The translations under genes and the position numbers were made by a program. This document shows, piece after piece, positions 24,611-36,832 of a stretch of 64,000 bases of DNA (its first letter is position 1; every line of letters begins with the position of its first letter). Source of the stretch: Gossypium raimondii (taxonomy: Eukaryota; Streptophyta; Magnoliopsida; Malvales; Malvaceae); contig NC_068570.1 of assembly GCF_025698545.1 (NCBI RefSeq), positions 51,169,924 to 51,233,923 on the forward strand. The letters are read 5' to 3'. Below the pieces are notes generated by a model that saw nothing but the letters and a program-made list of their open reading frames with translations, did not search any database and was not told where the DNA came from.

Positions 24611-25623
24611 CTACACTGATTTAATGTTTAAAATGTTTAAAATAAAAAAGAAGTTTTATTTTTCAAGAAATCAATTAAAAATAAAAACACATAATGAAAA
24701 TAGTACTTACTATCATGTTAGCTTGAATGGAGAAGAGGGGTATAAGGTGGAGCAAAATGGGATACCTTTGTAGTTGATGTCAAGGGTTGGAAATGTACTT
24801 GTAGATCATGTATCTTACAAGTCTTCCATGCCCACATGGTCTATGTGTTATTTTTCATGGAAATGAGAGGATTAAAGACTATGTATTTAAGGCTTACAAT
24901 GAGTTATATAGTTATGCTCTCCTTACCATACCAAGTGTCAAGTTTTGGGTAGACATCAAAATGGGCCCTGTTAACCCACCAATTAAGAGAGAACTACTTG
25001 GTAGATCAAAGCTAAATAGGAGAAAAGAGGAAGGTGAAGGAAAGGGTGGTAGCAAGCTGTTGAAGAGGAATTAAGATGACATGCTCCTTATACGGCCTCT
25101 CAACACACAATGCTAGATCCTGCCCTACTAGAAAACAACATATAAGTAATACCCCACTTATGTTGCTTCTTAACACCAATTACTTGCTTAAATTCAATTA
25201 TGTTAACTATTCTTATGTTAACATCTTTTCCATGATATGAGCCAAAACTACAATAGTAAATTTTGAAGCTACTCAATCCACACACCATGAAGAATTTGAG
25301 GTATTTTATTTATAAGGTTGTTTTGTAATAGCAATATATTGTTTATATAACTAATATCTCACTTATTTTAATTTTAGGACTATGTAGCTCATTTACAAAC
25401 ATCTCAAGCCCTTGCCTCTCACAATTTAACACCCCCTATAATAAACATAAGGAAAAGGGCAACTACTAAGCCATCTAAACAAGCCACAACCACTCAACAC
25501 TCAGTTTCAACAACATAATCCTTACACAAATTTGTACCCCCTGTTGCAAACATAAGGAAGAAGGTAGCTACTAAGTCATCAAAACAAGCCACAACCTTTC
25601 AAAGTTCAGCCTCAATCTCAATA

Positions 25624-27758
25624 TGTTGGATTTGGTGCCCTAAGTTTAATATTTTCTAACATATTGGTTAATAAAATTATTCATGAATTACATTAATACT
25701 TTGTATTATTGTCCTCACATGGTTTTTTTTGTACACAAAGCAAAATAGAAGCAAATGTTGCTCATTGGTTGTCCAAATGTTTAACTAATACTAAGTTGTA
25801 TTATGTGGTTAGATTATAGTATAGAAAGACAACTTGCATTACTAGACGAACCTAAACATGTCCTTAGTTTAATTAAAAAGGAGAAAACCGATTGAAAGAC
25901 TAATATTTCGTCTATCAAGTCCAATTGGGGAGAGTCTTGTCTTGGGCATCGGAGCAGATGACTCCTAGAAGATAGAGACATAGATGTCACTGATTGGACT
26001 GACAGTACATCGGACAAGACTTAAGTAAAATAAATCTTGAATCTGTTTATGGATTTATTCACTTGTAAAATTTATAGTATGACATATCTAAATCTTGAGT
26101 GGATGACAGACTATGTATGCGTGACTCATATACACTTTGATGTAAGTAAAAGCATGAATTTAAATAGATACGGAACCAAAAGCTGGTGCGTTAGGTGTAT
26201 GAATTCTATAGTATGTAGCATCATTCTCAATAGTGAAATTCATAGCCCAAAACATGGGTAAATGATATCCTCTCATTGGCATTACATGGTTAATGAAAAG
26301 TAAACGTGGCCACGGGTCGTCCGTCTTTGTTAAGGATGACTTGATCACTATGTGATAGTGATTGACTTTTCATGAAAGAAGATGTAATGATTGCCATAAG
26401 ATAAATAGGATCCTATTGGGAGAACAAATATTATTTCAAAGAGATCAAGGATATCCTATAAGGGTAACACACTAATGACAATGTCATTGGACGAGCACTA
26501 AGTAGTTATTTTCGTAATGGTATATCATTAGGGAGAGCTCAATCACGATGCTATAGTGGAATGACTTCGTGACTAAATGAGTTTATAATTAATAGGTAAA
26601 AAGTTGAAAATTAGTTATAAATCATTTGAGCCTCAACTACATATATCTAATCGGTTCCTCCGCTAACTTGTTGAAACCAGAAATGAATTGCATGTTTGAA
26701 TAGAAATGAATGAAATGAATAGAAAAAGAGAATGGGAAACATTCAGGAATGATTATGGTTATCTTCGAAATGGAGAAATAGAATCATTTGGAAATGAATG
26801 TAAGTTTCCACAAATGGAAATGAAAATGGAAATGGAAATGAAAATGAAAATGAAAATGGAAAATTGCAATCCTATATGGATTACTTAAAAATGATCGAAA
26901 GAATAAGTTTACGTTTTTGGGTTGTTTTGAAGCCTGGAAAGGAAAATAAACCATTCGTTCATAGTTAAAATGTTAAGTCATGAAATATTGAACATATTTT
27001 CTCGAAATTTTACCAGGGGCAAAATCGTTAAAATTTTGCTAGAGGTAAAATAGGGATAAGAAAATTGTTTTATATTTAAATATTAAAGTTATTTTGGGAA
27101 ATAGAAATTTTTAATTGGGTTGGATCATATTACAAAGTACTGGGTCAAAAATGCCTAAGAAGTACTTGTAATTAGACTCGATGTGAGAGAGGCCCAAAAC
27201 CCCTCATGTAACATGAAAGGGGAGACAACCCTAGTAGGAATACTAGGGTGTGTCATCTACCCCTTTTCTAATCTAAGTAGGAAGTTGTTTTTCTATTTGA
27301 AATAAACTTCTATAACTCTACAAGAGTTCTACATTCTTTTCATATAAATAGATGACACCGATAGAGCTATTTATACAATTTTGAGAGATTATTATTCTGC
27401 CCAAAAATAGAGAAAGTTTATTCTCAACTATTACATATATTATTCCAGTTAACAATTCTACCAATTTCTATTAAGAAGAGAGTTTTAGTTTTCACCCCAA
27501 AAGGAGAGAACTTTTTCTAGTTCTATGTTTCAATTCAATTGGTTTGAGCCCAAACTTGAATCAGATCGTGGTACGAGAATAGTGGAGAAGATCATTTGGT
27601 TGAAAGTCGAAAAATATCAAGGATCCGCTTATCTAAAAACACAGGTACGATTTTAGTCTAAGGTTTATTACTATAAATATCACAAACCGGGTCAGTTGTC
27701 AAAATTTTAAATTTTCGCTATGCAAGAAAATCGTTTTCAATTCAGGATTTTTCTAACA
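25624..27758 (+). repeat. solo LTR, copia family (same family as 3941-5790), 2.1 kb
   Basis: It starts TGTTGGATTTGGTGCCC and ends TTTCTAACA, canonical TG...CA ends. The 5 bases before (CAATA, 25619-25623) and after (27759-27763) are identical, so this is a clean insertion later reduced to one LTR by recombination. 26700-26865 holds a GAAATG-rich microsatellite-like tract. It inserted into the tail of a MULE transposase remnant. Confidence 0.88.
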
Positions 27759-27763
27759 CAATA

Positions 27764-30700
27764 TGTAATAGCCCGATTTTAGGCTTAGTCGGAACAGTGG
27801 TTTCGGGACCACAAATCCGACGAAAAAAAAATGTAATGGCTTGAATTTTCAGAGGTGTCGGAACGGTGATTCGAGATCACTAAATTCGACAAATGGGTAG
27901 AAAATATTATTAATTTAGTAAGTATAAGTTAAATATGAAGTTAGGAAAATTTTTGAAATAGTGAATAGTGCACTAGAAATAAATATTAAAATAATTAGAA
28001 TCGAAATGAGGTATCAAGACCTCGGGATTTTAAATCGAGCCATAAATATTTTTATAAATATTTATGGAGTGTTAAAAGTTAGTATTAAAGTTTCGTTAAG
28101 AAATTTTAAAGTTAGATAATTAATTGAACAAAAGGACTAAATTGTAACAAATGCAAAATTTTGGGAAATGATTAAATAGCTTAAATGATAAAAGGAAGAG
28201 GGCTTAAAAGACAAATAGACCCAAGGTCTATTTAATGGACAACAGAGGCATGAAATCAAGAAGAAAGTAAGGAGAATTAAGGGCAAAATTGGAAAATTTC
28301 AAAATTTGCTTAATAAAGTTAGGACCCAAGTGGAATTATCTAGATTTCTCTTCATTTTCTGAATTCTCATCACTAAAACACCATGGAAGGGCTTCTTCAA
28401 GTTGGTTCTTCATATTTTTATTACAAGTAAGTTCAATTCTTGACTATTTCTTGAAATTTTTGTATTTTATGACTTTTACAACTAGGCCCACTTGTTAAAT
28501 TCATTAGTTTTGATTTTATGAAAGAAGTTGAAAGTTGATATGAATATGTCTTTGAAGTATATGATGATTTATCATGAAATTAGAGCTTTAAATTGTTCAT
28601 ATCTTGATTTTATTGAAAGAATTGAATAGAAAGTGAATGTTTGGGACCTAATAGTAAAAGAGTTTGAAGATAGAGTTATATGTGGAAATTCAATTTCAAT
28701 AGTTGTGTAACAACTTATAATGTCTAGTAAAGTACTAATTGAGAAAATTAGATTAATTGAGGGTTAATTGAGAAAGGACCGAATTGTATAAATCTGTGAA
28801 ATTTGGGGCAAAATGGAAATCAACATTTTGCCTTTGAAGCGCTTTTGGACAGCTGACGATAGTGTAACTTTGAAAAATCACCAAAATTGTAGAGATTGAA
28901 TTAGAGGATGAATAAAATATGAAACTAAAGCTTATTGAGTCTAGTTTCTTATAAAAGAAATGATGTGAGCAATGGAATTGTAAATCATGAGATATAATAG
29001 ATTTTGTGAGACAAGGTCGAGAATGAATTCGGGTTCCCTATTCGACTTTGGAAAATCATTAAAATTGTAAAAAATGATTATGAGTTATAATTTATATGGT
29101 TAGAATCCTTAATGAGTCTATTTTAGAAGAAACAAGCTAAAACATCATCCGAATTACGTACAATGAGATAATTAATTTTAGTGAAGAGTGGTCGGGGCGT
29201 CGACAAATGTAAACAGGGAAAATTTAAAGAATAAAGCAGTACTATTTGGATGAACCAAAATTATGAAAATTTTATGGTATGAAGATATGTGAGTCTAGTT
29301 TCAGGAAAATTAACGGATCTTAATTTGGAGCTCAGTAGCTCAGGATAAAAATAATTTAGTGACTCGACTCGGATAAATGACTTTGAATATACATGTTAGT
29401 GAATATTGAAATTATGGTTAATGTTGTTTAAGTGTGTTATACACATTAAGGATGTGGAATGGAGAGGAGGAGGAGGAAAATTGGGAAATATATGAATGAT
29501 TAGTGTATAAATGGTCATATGTTTGATTATAACTAATAAACGATGAAATATGAATGATGCTTATTTTTGTGCATTATTGGTCATGGTTTAAGCTCATGTG
29601 TGAAAATAAAGTTTCATAGTATGTGTGTATGGTATATTAGGTATATGATTTGGCATGAAATAATACCATGAATGGTTTATGAATTAACACATGTTGGTAA
29701 GCCGATATATGAATAAATGATCAAATTGAGCGAACGCTTGGATTTGAGTACTTCCGATCAAGTGACAAAGTGATAAGTGGTAGCTTTAGCTACACTTATC
29801 TGATCAAGTGACAAGTGGAAAGTGATAAGTAATAGCTTCGGCTATACTTATCTGATCAAGTGACAAAGTGATAAGTGATAGCTTCGGCTATACTTATCTG
29901 ATCAAGTGACAAAGTGATAAGTGATAGCTTCAGCTACACTTATCTGATCAAGTGACAAGTGGAAAGTGGAAAGTGATAAGTGATAGCTTGGCTACACTTA
30001 TCCGATCAAGTGACAAGTGAAAGTGATAAGTGATAGCTTGGCTATACTTATCTGATCAAGAGACAAAGTGATAAGTAATAGCTTTAGCTACACTTATCTG
30101 ATCAAGAGACAAAGTGATAAGTGGCTACACTTATCTGATCAAGAAACAAAGTGATAAGTGGCTACACTTATCTGATCAAGAAACAAAGTGATAAGTGGCT
30201 ACACTTATCGATCAAGAAACAAAGTGATAAGTGGCTACACTTATCTGATCAGAAACAAAGTGATAGGTGGCTACACTTATTTGATCAGGGACAAGTGATA
30301 AGTGATCATACGTAAGACCATAGTTATACTATGGCAAAGTGAAAGTGAAGTACTCAATTTTCCGTGACTGTTCCCTAATTTGATTAAGGATGGTAAGTGA
30401 CAAATGGGCCCGAAAGAATTAAAGTAAATGGATAAGTGGTAGTGTATTTATATCGGAGACGATGTTGTTATTCAAACTAAAGTGATATTTTCATTGCTAA
30501 ATTGAGAATTTCATAAATGTGTTATTGAATGGTATAATCAATAAACATTGAGTTAAATGGTAAATACGTATTAGTTTTGAATTTGATGTCATTGAATTGT
30601 ACGTGAATTAAATGGAAATTGCTAGTGATATGATTTAAATTATGAGCATGAGAAATTGCGAATTGAATGAAATGGAAATGAAGCATTAAATTGCATGAGT

Positions 30701-30904
30701 ATGTATCGGTCTCATGAGCCCTAATTATTATGATTATAATATTTTGAGGATATATTGTGAAAAGTTATAGAAACATGTTAATTATTTTGAAAGTTTTAAT
30801 TTTGATGAAATTTTATAACTCGGTTAAATACGTTTACAAGTATATGTGTTTTGGTAATGCCTCGTACCCTATTCCGGTGTTGGATACGGTTAAGGGGTGT
30901 TACA
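27764..30904 (+). repeat. solo LTR of a second family (probably Ty3/gypsy), 3.1 kb
   Basis: It starts TGTAATAGCCCGATTTTAGG and ends GGTTAAGGGGTGTTACA, so the ends are near-perfect inverses (TGTAAxAxCCC). CAATA flanks both sides (27759-27763 and 30905-30909). No internal element region is attached. It contains a hairpin-forming tandem array at 29756-30300. The TGTAACACCCC-type end is a common LTR end in cotton gypsy elements; the family assignment is from memory. Confidence 0.82.
29756..30300 (+). repeat. tandem hairpin array inside the 3.1-kb solo LTR
   Basis: About 13 units beginning GATCAAG, 46-58 bp long in the first half and 35-38 bp in the second. Each contains GATAAGTG and CACTTATC as facing arms; in the short form, GATAAGTGGCTACACTTATC, the arms pair over 8 bp around a 4-base loop. 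Unit length falls stepwise as the GATAGCTTCGGCTA part is lost. Confidence 0.85.
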
Positions 30905-31060
30905 CAATAAGCATAAGGAAAAATATTGTTGCATCTAGAAAGGGGAGAGCAACAATCGACCCAAGAGGAAAGACCATAATACAAGGATTGGGCATTTACA
31001 CCAATGAAAAAACAAGACTCCAAATTTTGAATGTAAGTTGATATATCTATAAGTTTCATT

Positions 31061-31499
31061 CCTTAATCACATATGTACATCCGCACAATTAACTTATCGT
31101 AATTTGATATGTCAAATTAGGCTTTCTCAAGTACTTAATAACCTTGTTTTCAAGTAGTTTACGAGTCTTTTTAATATTTTTTATTGATTGTTAGATTTTA
31201 GTGTTAATGATAGCTTTTCTTATATTTTACCTTTTTTGAGACCTAAATGGCAAAACTATGTCATTAGGAGTCCAATGATTGATTTGAGCATGTGTAGGGA
31301 GACAACAATGACCAAACCTTGAGGAACATTGCATCTAACGTGGGTGTCACGACACTGATGCTAGGATATCACGACATTGAGCCTTCATCACCTTAAGGGT
31401 GCAAGACTTCAACGAGACACCAACTTGGAGCAGTCTACTGAGGATGCCGCAACACTATGGGTGTTGTCTCGTGACATCAAGCTCGAGGTCATGACTTTA
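31061..31499. other. unassigned repeat-like stretch
   Basis: No coding region. The words GTGTCACGACACTGATG, ATCACGACATTGAG and GTCTCGTGACATCAAG recur, a pattern that looks like part of a further dispersed LTR-type repeat, but I cannot set its limits. Confidence 0.4.
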
Positions 31500-33596
31500 T
31501 GTTAGAAAAAATTCAGTTTGAAAACAGTTTTTTACACATCTAAAAATTAAAATTTTGAAAATCCACCCGATTTTTTTATATTTATAGTAATAAACCCTTA
31601 GTCAAATTTGCACCTATATTTTTGAATAGACGGATCATTGTCGTTCTCGGCTTTCAACCAAATGACCTTCTCCATTATCCTCGTACCACGAACTACTTTC
31701 AGTGTGGCCCTGAACTATTCAAATCAAACATAGAATCAGAAACAATTTTCTTTGTTTAAGTGTGAAAATGAATAATCTCTTATCAAATAGAAATCGACAA
31801 AAAATGTTATTTTGGAAATTAGATTTAATAGTTGAGAATAAATTCTCTCTATTTTTGAGAAGAGTAACAATATTTGAAAGTTGTGTTTTTAACCCTACCG
31901 GTGCCATGAATTTATAGGGAGAAGAAGTAGAACCCTTGTTGAATTCTAGAAGTTTATTTCAACTAGAAAAACGAACTCTTAGTCTAACAAGAAGTATAGA
32001 TGGCAACAACCCAGTTAATAATAATAGGGTTTGTCATCCCCCTTATCAACATGAAGGGCTTTTGCACCTATCCCATATCGGGTCTAATTACAAGTACTTC
32101 CTAGAATTTTAACCCAATACTTTATTATTCGATCCAACCCAATTTTTTTTATTTCCCAAAATAAATATCTCAATATTTTCCCATTGAATAATCTTCTAAA
32201 CCCAATTCTAATTCCATTAAAATCACGATAATTTTATCATAAAAGAATCTATGAGAAATTATATTTAATATTTCTTCATTCAACGGTTCACTATGACCAA
32301 ATTAGTTCCATTTTTTAACTTCATTTAATTCAAAAAACATAAATTTATTTCCAAGTCATTTTCATTTTGGAGAAAACCACATTCATTTCTAAATGATTCC
32401 ATATCTCTATTTTTATTTTCGTTTTGGAGAAAACCATAATCATTTTCAAATGTTTCTCATTTCTCCATTTTCACCATTTCTATCCATTTATGTTTATTTG
32501 ATTCAACATGCAATTCATTTCTGATTTCAACGAGCTAGCAGAGGGATCAATTAGACATATGCAATTAGAGCTTAAATGATTTATAATTAAGTTTCAGCTT
32601 TTCGCCTATTAATTATAAACTCATTTAGTCACGTAGTCATTCCACTATAGTACGTGACTAAGCTTTCCTTAATGGCATATCATTACAAAACCAACTCGAT
32701 CAATGCTCGTCCAATGACCTTGTCATAAGTTTGTTACCCTCATAGGATATCATTAATCTTTTTGGAATAATATTCATTCTCCCAATATGATCTTATTTTA
32801 TCTCATAGTAACCATTACATCTTCCTTCATGAAAAGTCAATTACTATCAAATGATAATCAAGTCATTTATCTTAAAGACGAACTACCTGTGGCTACATTT
32901 ACTTTTCATCAACCATGTAATGCCAATGAGAGGGATATCATTTACCCATGTCTCGGGCTATGATTTTCATTGTTATGAATGTCACTACATACTACAGAAT
33001 TCGTATACCCAACGCACTAGCTTTCAGTTTCTTATCTATTCGAACACAGGCTTTTACTTACATCAAAGTATACGAATCACACATACATAGTCTATCATCC
33101 ACTCAAGATTTAGTTATGCCACACTATGAATGTCACAAGTGAATAAATCCATAAACAAATTCTGGATATATTCTTCTTGGGTTTATTCTGATGTATTGTT
33201 AGTCCATTCAGTCACATCCATGTCTTTATCTTCTCGGAGTCATTCGCTTTGATTCCCAAGACAAAGCATCTCTCCAATTGGACTTGATAGATGACATATT
33301 AGTCTTTCAATCGGTTTGTTCATTTCCGATTAGATTAAGGACATGTTTAGGTTTGTCTACTAATTCAAATTTGTCTTTTCGTATTACAATCTGACCATGT
33401 AATGCTGCTTAGTATTAGTTTAAACATTAGACAACTAGTGAAAAATATTTGCTTCTATTTTGCTTTGCATACATGAGGACAATTATACAAAGTATATTAA
33501 TGTAATGCACGGATTTGTTTTATTAACCAATTTATTCGAAAAAGTTATCACGTGTACATAGATGAAATTACTACACTTAGGGCACCAAATCCAACA
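31500..33596 (-). repeat. solo LTR, same copia family, inverted orientation
   Basis: On the plus strand it runs from TGTTAGAAAAA to GGGCACCAAATCCAACA, the exact inverse of the ends of 25624-27758, at 2.1 kb. Flanking 5-mers are CTTTA and CTCCA, a partial match only, so the target duplication has decayed or the ends were rearranged. It lies 3.7 kb from the direct-orientation copy. Confidence 0.82.
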
Positions 33597-33643
33597 CTCC
33601 AAGCCCTTAAGGTCACAATTCCACTACTAATGGTTGCAAAAGT

Positions 33644-33690
33644 GACATGTGAAAGTGAAAGTGAATGTGAATGTGTATGTGTATGTGTAT
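33644..33690 (+). repeat. microsatellite-like GTGAAA/GTGTAT tract
   Basis: Runs of GTGAAA, GTGAAT and GTGTAT hexamers lie just outside the 5' LTR of the gypsy element. Confidence 0.8.
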
Positions 33691-33719
33691 GTGTAAATAA
33701 AGATAAAAGTGAACATGTG

Positions 33720-36207
33720 TTTACAAGCCAAATTTTTAGCCCAAAACCCAATACAACCCAATTAACCCTACCAATACACCAAACCAATTAAACTAACCCA
33801 TTAACCTTTAGCCCAAAACAGTTAAACCCAAAACCCATTTACACCCAAACCCGAAGCCTAATAGCATGGCCCAATTTCCCTAAAAAATATCTGCCTAGAA
33901 ACCCTAGGTGCCGCCCCTTTGATCCTAGCCTACTACCTCCAGCCGCCATTACCCATGCCACCGCCGCACCTACTACCACCTGCTTCAAACGCCTGCGAAG
34001 AAGAAAGAAGTGACAATCATAGCAATGGAGAATGATGACACAATCGGCTATAAAAAGCCAACAATATGTAATTTTAAGGGGGTTTCCAACAACTTTTGTA
34101 ACACAAAAAAAGAAACAGACATTAACAAAAAAGAAATAAAAACAAGAAAATTTGAGAGGTGATTTTCTCTCATTTCTATTTAGTTTTTTTACTCTATTTT
34201 CGTTTTTCTTTCTCTTCTTTTGTATGATTTTTTTTACGTAATAAAAATAAGAGAAAGGGACCTTACCTGCGCCGTGTCGGGGAGGAGAAGACGAGCGGCC
34301 TTCCCTGGTTCTTCAGGCTTCGGGCTCTTTTTTTTCGAGGTTTGGCCTTGGATTTGTGCCTAAGAGAAGCCCGGCTTCAAAAAAGGATCAAAAAGATCCA
34401 ATTTTGAGTCGCCGGCAACCGCATGCGGCGATGCTAAGGCGGAGGTACGCCAGAGGCCTAGATCGGCCGATGACCGGCGCCAAGGCCCGAGAGAACGAGG
34501 GAGAGAGAGAGCTCCTATCTGTTTTTTTTTTGAAAAATGGTTTTAAAACTATTTTTTAGTGTTTTTTTAGTATTTATATTAATTTTAAAACGGCGCCGTT
34601 TTGGATAAGGGGATCCGCGCGTCGACCCGACCCAACTCAGGCGATCCGCGTGTTTTCTATTAAGGGGTTATTTGCGCCTCAGGCCCTTCCGCATTTTCGG
34701 TCTGATTCAATTTGATCCTATTTCGCTATTTCCTTTTATTTTTAATGTAGCCCCACAACGTTTTTTTCTTCCAATCTGGCCCACTGCTGAGTTGCATTTT
34801 GGAGGGCTTCGGTTATTTACCCATTTGGTCCCCCTGTTTCGGCGTGTGTCGCAATCTGGTCCTCTTTTTTATTTATTTCGAATTCGCCCAGTATTTTTGT
34901 TTTTACTTTGATTTAGTCCTTTTTAGTAATTTATCATTTTGTTCATTATTTTAATGTTACCATCGATATTATTATTCATTGTTATTGGTTTTATTTCCCA
35001 TTTATTTAGTCATTACAATCTTATTAATGCCTTAACTAGTTTTTAGTGATTTATTATTATTTTAGCTTTATTCTCATAATATATGTACATATACCTATGT
35101 ATATTTTATGTATATGTGTACACATATATGTTTCTATATTTTATTTATATATACCTATATACAAGTCTATACTTCATTTTCATAAATACATATATATACA
35201 CACTTACATTTTTTAATGTATAATAATTCAAATATGTAAACATACACATGTTTTCATATTCTCATTATTTTATTTATATATATGTGTTTATATATTTTTA
35301 TATTTGCATCATGTTGTTAATTTTGTTCATTTATTTGCATGTTTATTATTATTTGTTTTCTTTATTTAGTTCCTAAGTATTTGTTACCTTGCAGTATGAT
35401 TGTTTTTATTATTTATTGTTTTGCTTGTATAATTTTATTTACATTGTCATCATTATTATTATTTTACATCCATTTTACTCGAATTTATTAAGAACAAAAA
35501 ATTTCAAAATAAAAGCAACACTCGGTATTTGGGATCTTCGAGAGAATTGAGCCCTAACGTATTGGGTTCCGATTTTCTTTGCTGAATCTAAATAATCGAG
35601 GTTACTTTTTTTAAAAAAATGAAAATAAAAATAAATAAAAGCTCATTATCAAGAATTCAATATGTCGTGTCCTAACGCATTGGATGTGACACGTTGATTT
35701 TTCGAGATGAGGATTTTCTTAAAAACAACCAAGGCAATGTTCAATGTTTGGAATGTTGAAAAATTGTGCCCTAACGTATTGGGTTGCGATTTCCTCATTT
35801 GACTTGGACAATTGAATATCGTTTTTTAATTTTTGTTGTAGGAGTTTTTTAATATAAGCAACCTATTTTATACAAGTCATTTTAAGACAAAGGATCGTAT
35901 TTTAAATTTCTTTAAAATTTTTAGTTTTCGACATTAAGACATTGACTAATCAACTAGATACCAATTTTTGGGCGTTACGAGGGTGCTAATCCTTCCTCGT
36001 ACGTAACCGACTCCTGAGCCCATTTTTCTAGATTTCGTGGACCAAAATCGTTGTTTTAATAAAATCAAAATCGTTTATTACAAACAACCACTTTTCGAGG
36101 TGATCCAATCACACCTCATTAAAAAGGATTGGTGGCGACTCCCATTTTCGTTTCATTTGTCAAAACCCAAGTCGACCCCGTTTTCAATCAAAAAAATGGT
36201 GTCAACA
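33720..36207 (+). repeat. 5' LTR of the Tat/Ogre-type element
   Basis: It aligns along its whole length with 48594-51080, ending in the shared GGTGTCAACA. The largest differences cluster in 34270-34470, against 49145-49350. It contains an AACGGCGCCGTT palindrome (34589-34600) and a long AT-rich tract with ATATGTATATA words (35060-35300). Confidence 0.9.
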
Positions 36208-36210
36208 GCT

Positions 36211-36229
36211 TGGCGACTCCGCTGGGGAT
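36211..36229 (+). other. primer-binding site, tRNA-Arg-like
   Basis: TGGCGACTCCGCTGGGGAT starts three bases after the LTR. Its complement ends GGAGTCGCCA, as the 3' end of plant tRNA-Arg(ACG) plus CCA does (from memory; one mismatch in the first 18 bases). Confidence 0.65.
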
Positions 36230-36832
36230 TTTAAATAAGAGAGTCAAGCCACGAGTTGATTACTTCTTGTCTTTTTGTCGAAAGTTGAAAATTTGATTTA
36301 AATATACGATCCTTTCATTGCATTTCATTCGTTTTATCACGATTCTCATCGTTGTAATTGTTGTGGTGATTTAAATTTCGGTATCTCTGCACATTGTATT
36401 GCATGACCGTTGGTCAAACCTTTTTAAGTGGGAGTGAGAAGCTAGTCCTTCGTGAGGTTTTCACCTCCGTGCAGGATAGTAGATCACTTTCGGGATACAT
36501 CCGTACCTATGTCTTCGTGAGATTTTCATCTCCGTGCAGCCATAGGGAAATGTATTCCTCTGAACCGAACTCGGTCTATATGAGCCTATAATGGGTGAAG
36601 ATCGAGGAATCTGCTGGTTCGGGTACTTTATCTCTAGAGCCAAACCGCATATAGAAGACCTTAGGAACCCATCCTAGGTAGAACCATTTCCAACCCCTAG
36701 TAGACACCTAACTAGGTGCTTTATTATTTATTGCTTGTATTTGATTTTAGTTTTATATTAACTTATTGTGTTTTGTTTGATTGCATGGCATACATGGCAT
36801 TTCATTATAAAAGGCGTTGATTCACATTCGGT

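Larger units (their letters stand above)
24740..31060 (+). pseudogene. Mutator-like (MULE) transposase C-terminal remnant, split by two solo LTRs
   Basis: The left part is 24740-25623 and the right part 30905-31060. The left part encodes FVVDVKGWKCTCRSC and, after a frame change near 24820, LPCPHGLCVIFHGNERIKDY. This is the SWIM zinc finger (CxC...CxH) at the end of MuDR transposases. A low-complexity Lys/Thr/Ser tail follows with a repeated unit (about 25431-25535 and 25536-25623, sharing CATAAGGAA and CAAGCCACAACC). The right part continues the tail (SIRKNIVASRKGRATIDPRG) to a stop near 31041. The catalytic DDE region is absent, so this is a truncated copy. Confidence 0.72.

Noticed and set aside
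29756-30300. CRISPR-like regular repeats
   Set aside because: The intervals between repeats are themselves repeats and vary in length, and the sequence is a plant LTR; it is a tandem array.
30757-31041. Open frame running from the 3' end of the 3.1-kb LTR into the MULE tail
   Set aside because: It crosses an insertion border by chance; only the part after 30905 belongs to the MULE remnant.
33548-33791. Open frames on both strands around the GTGTAT tract
   Set aside because: Microsatellite-driven frames (CVCVCV, HTHTHT) with no gene features.
34356-34911. Small frames in the LTR, also present in the other LTR
   Set aside because: They are LTR sequence in a non-coding position, and the frames differ between the two LTRs.
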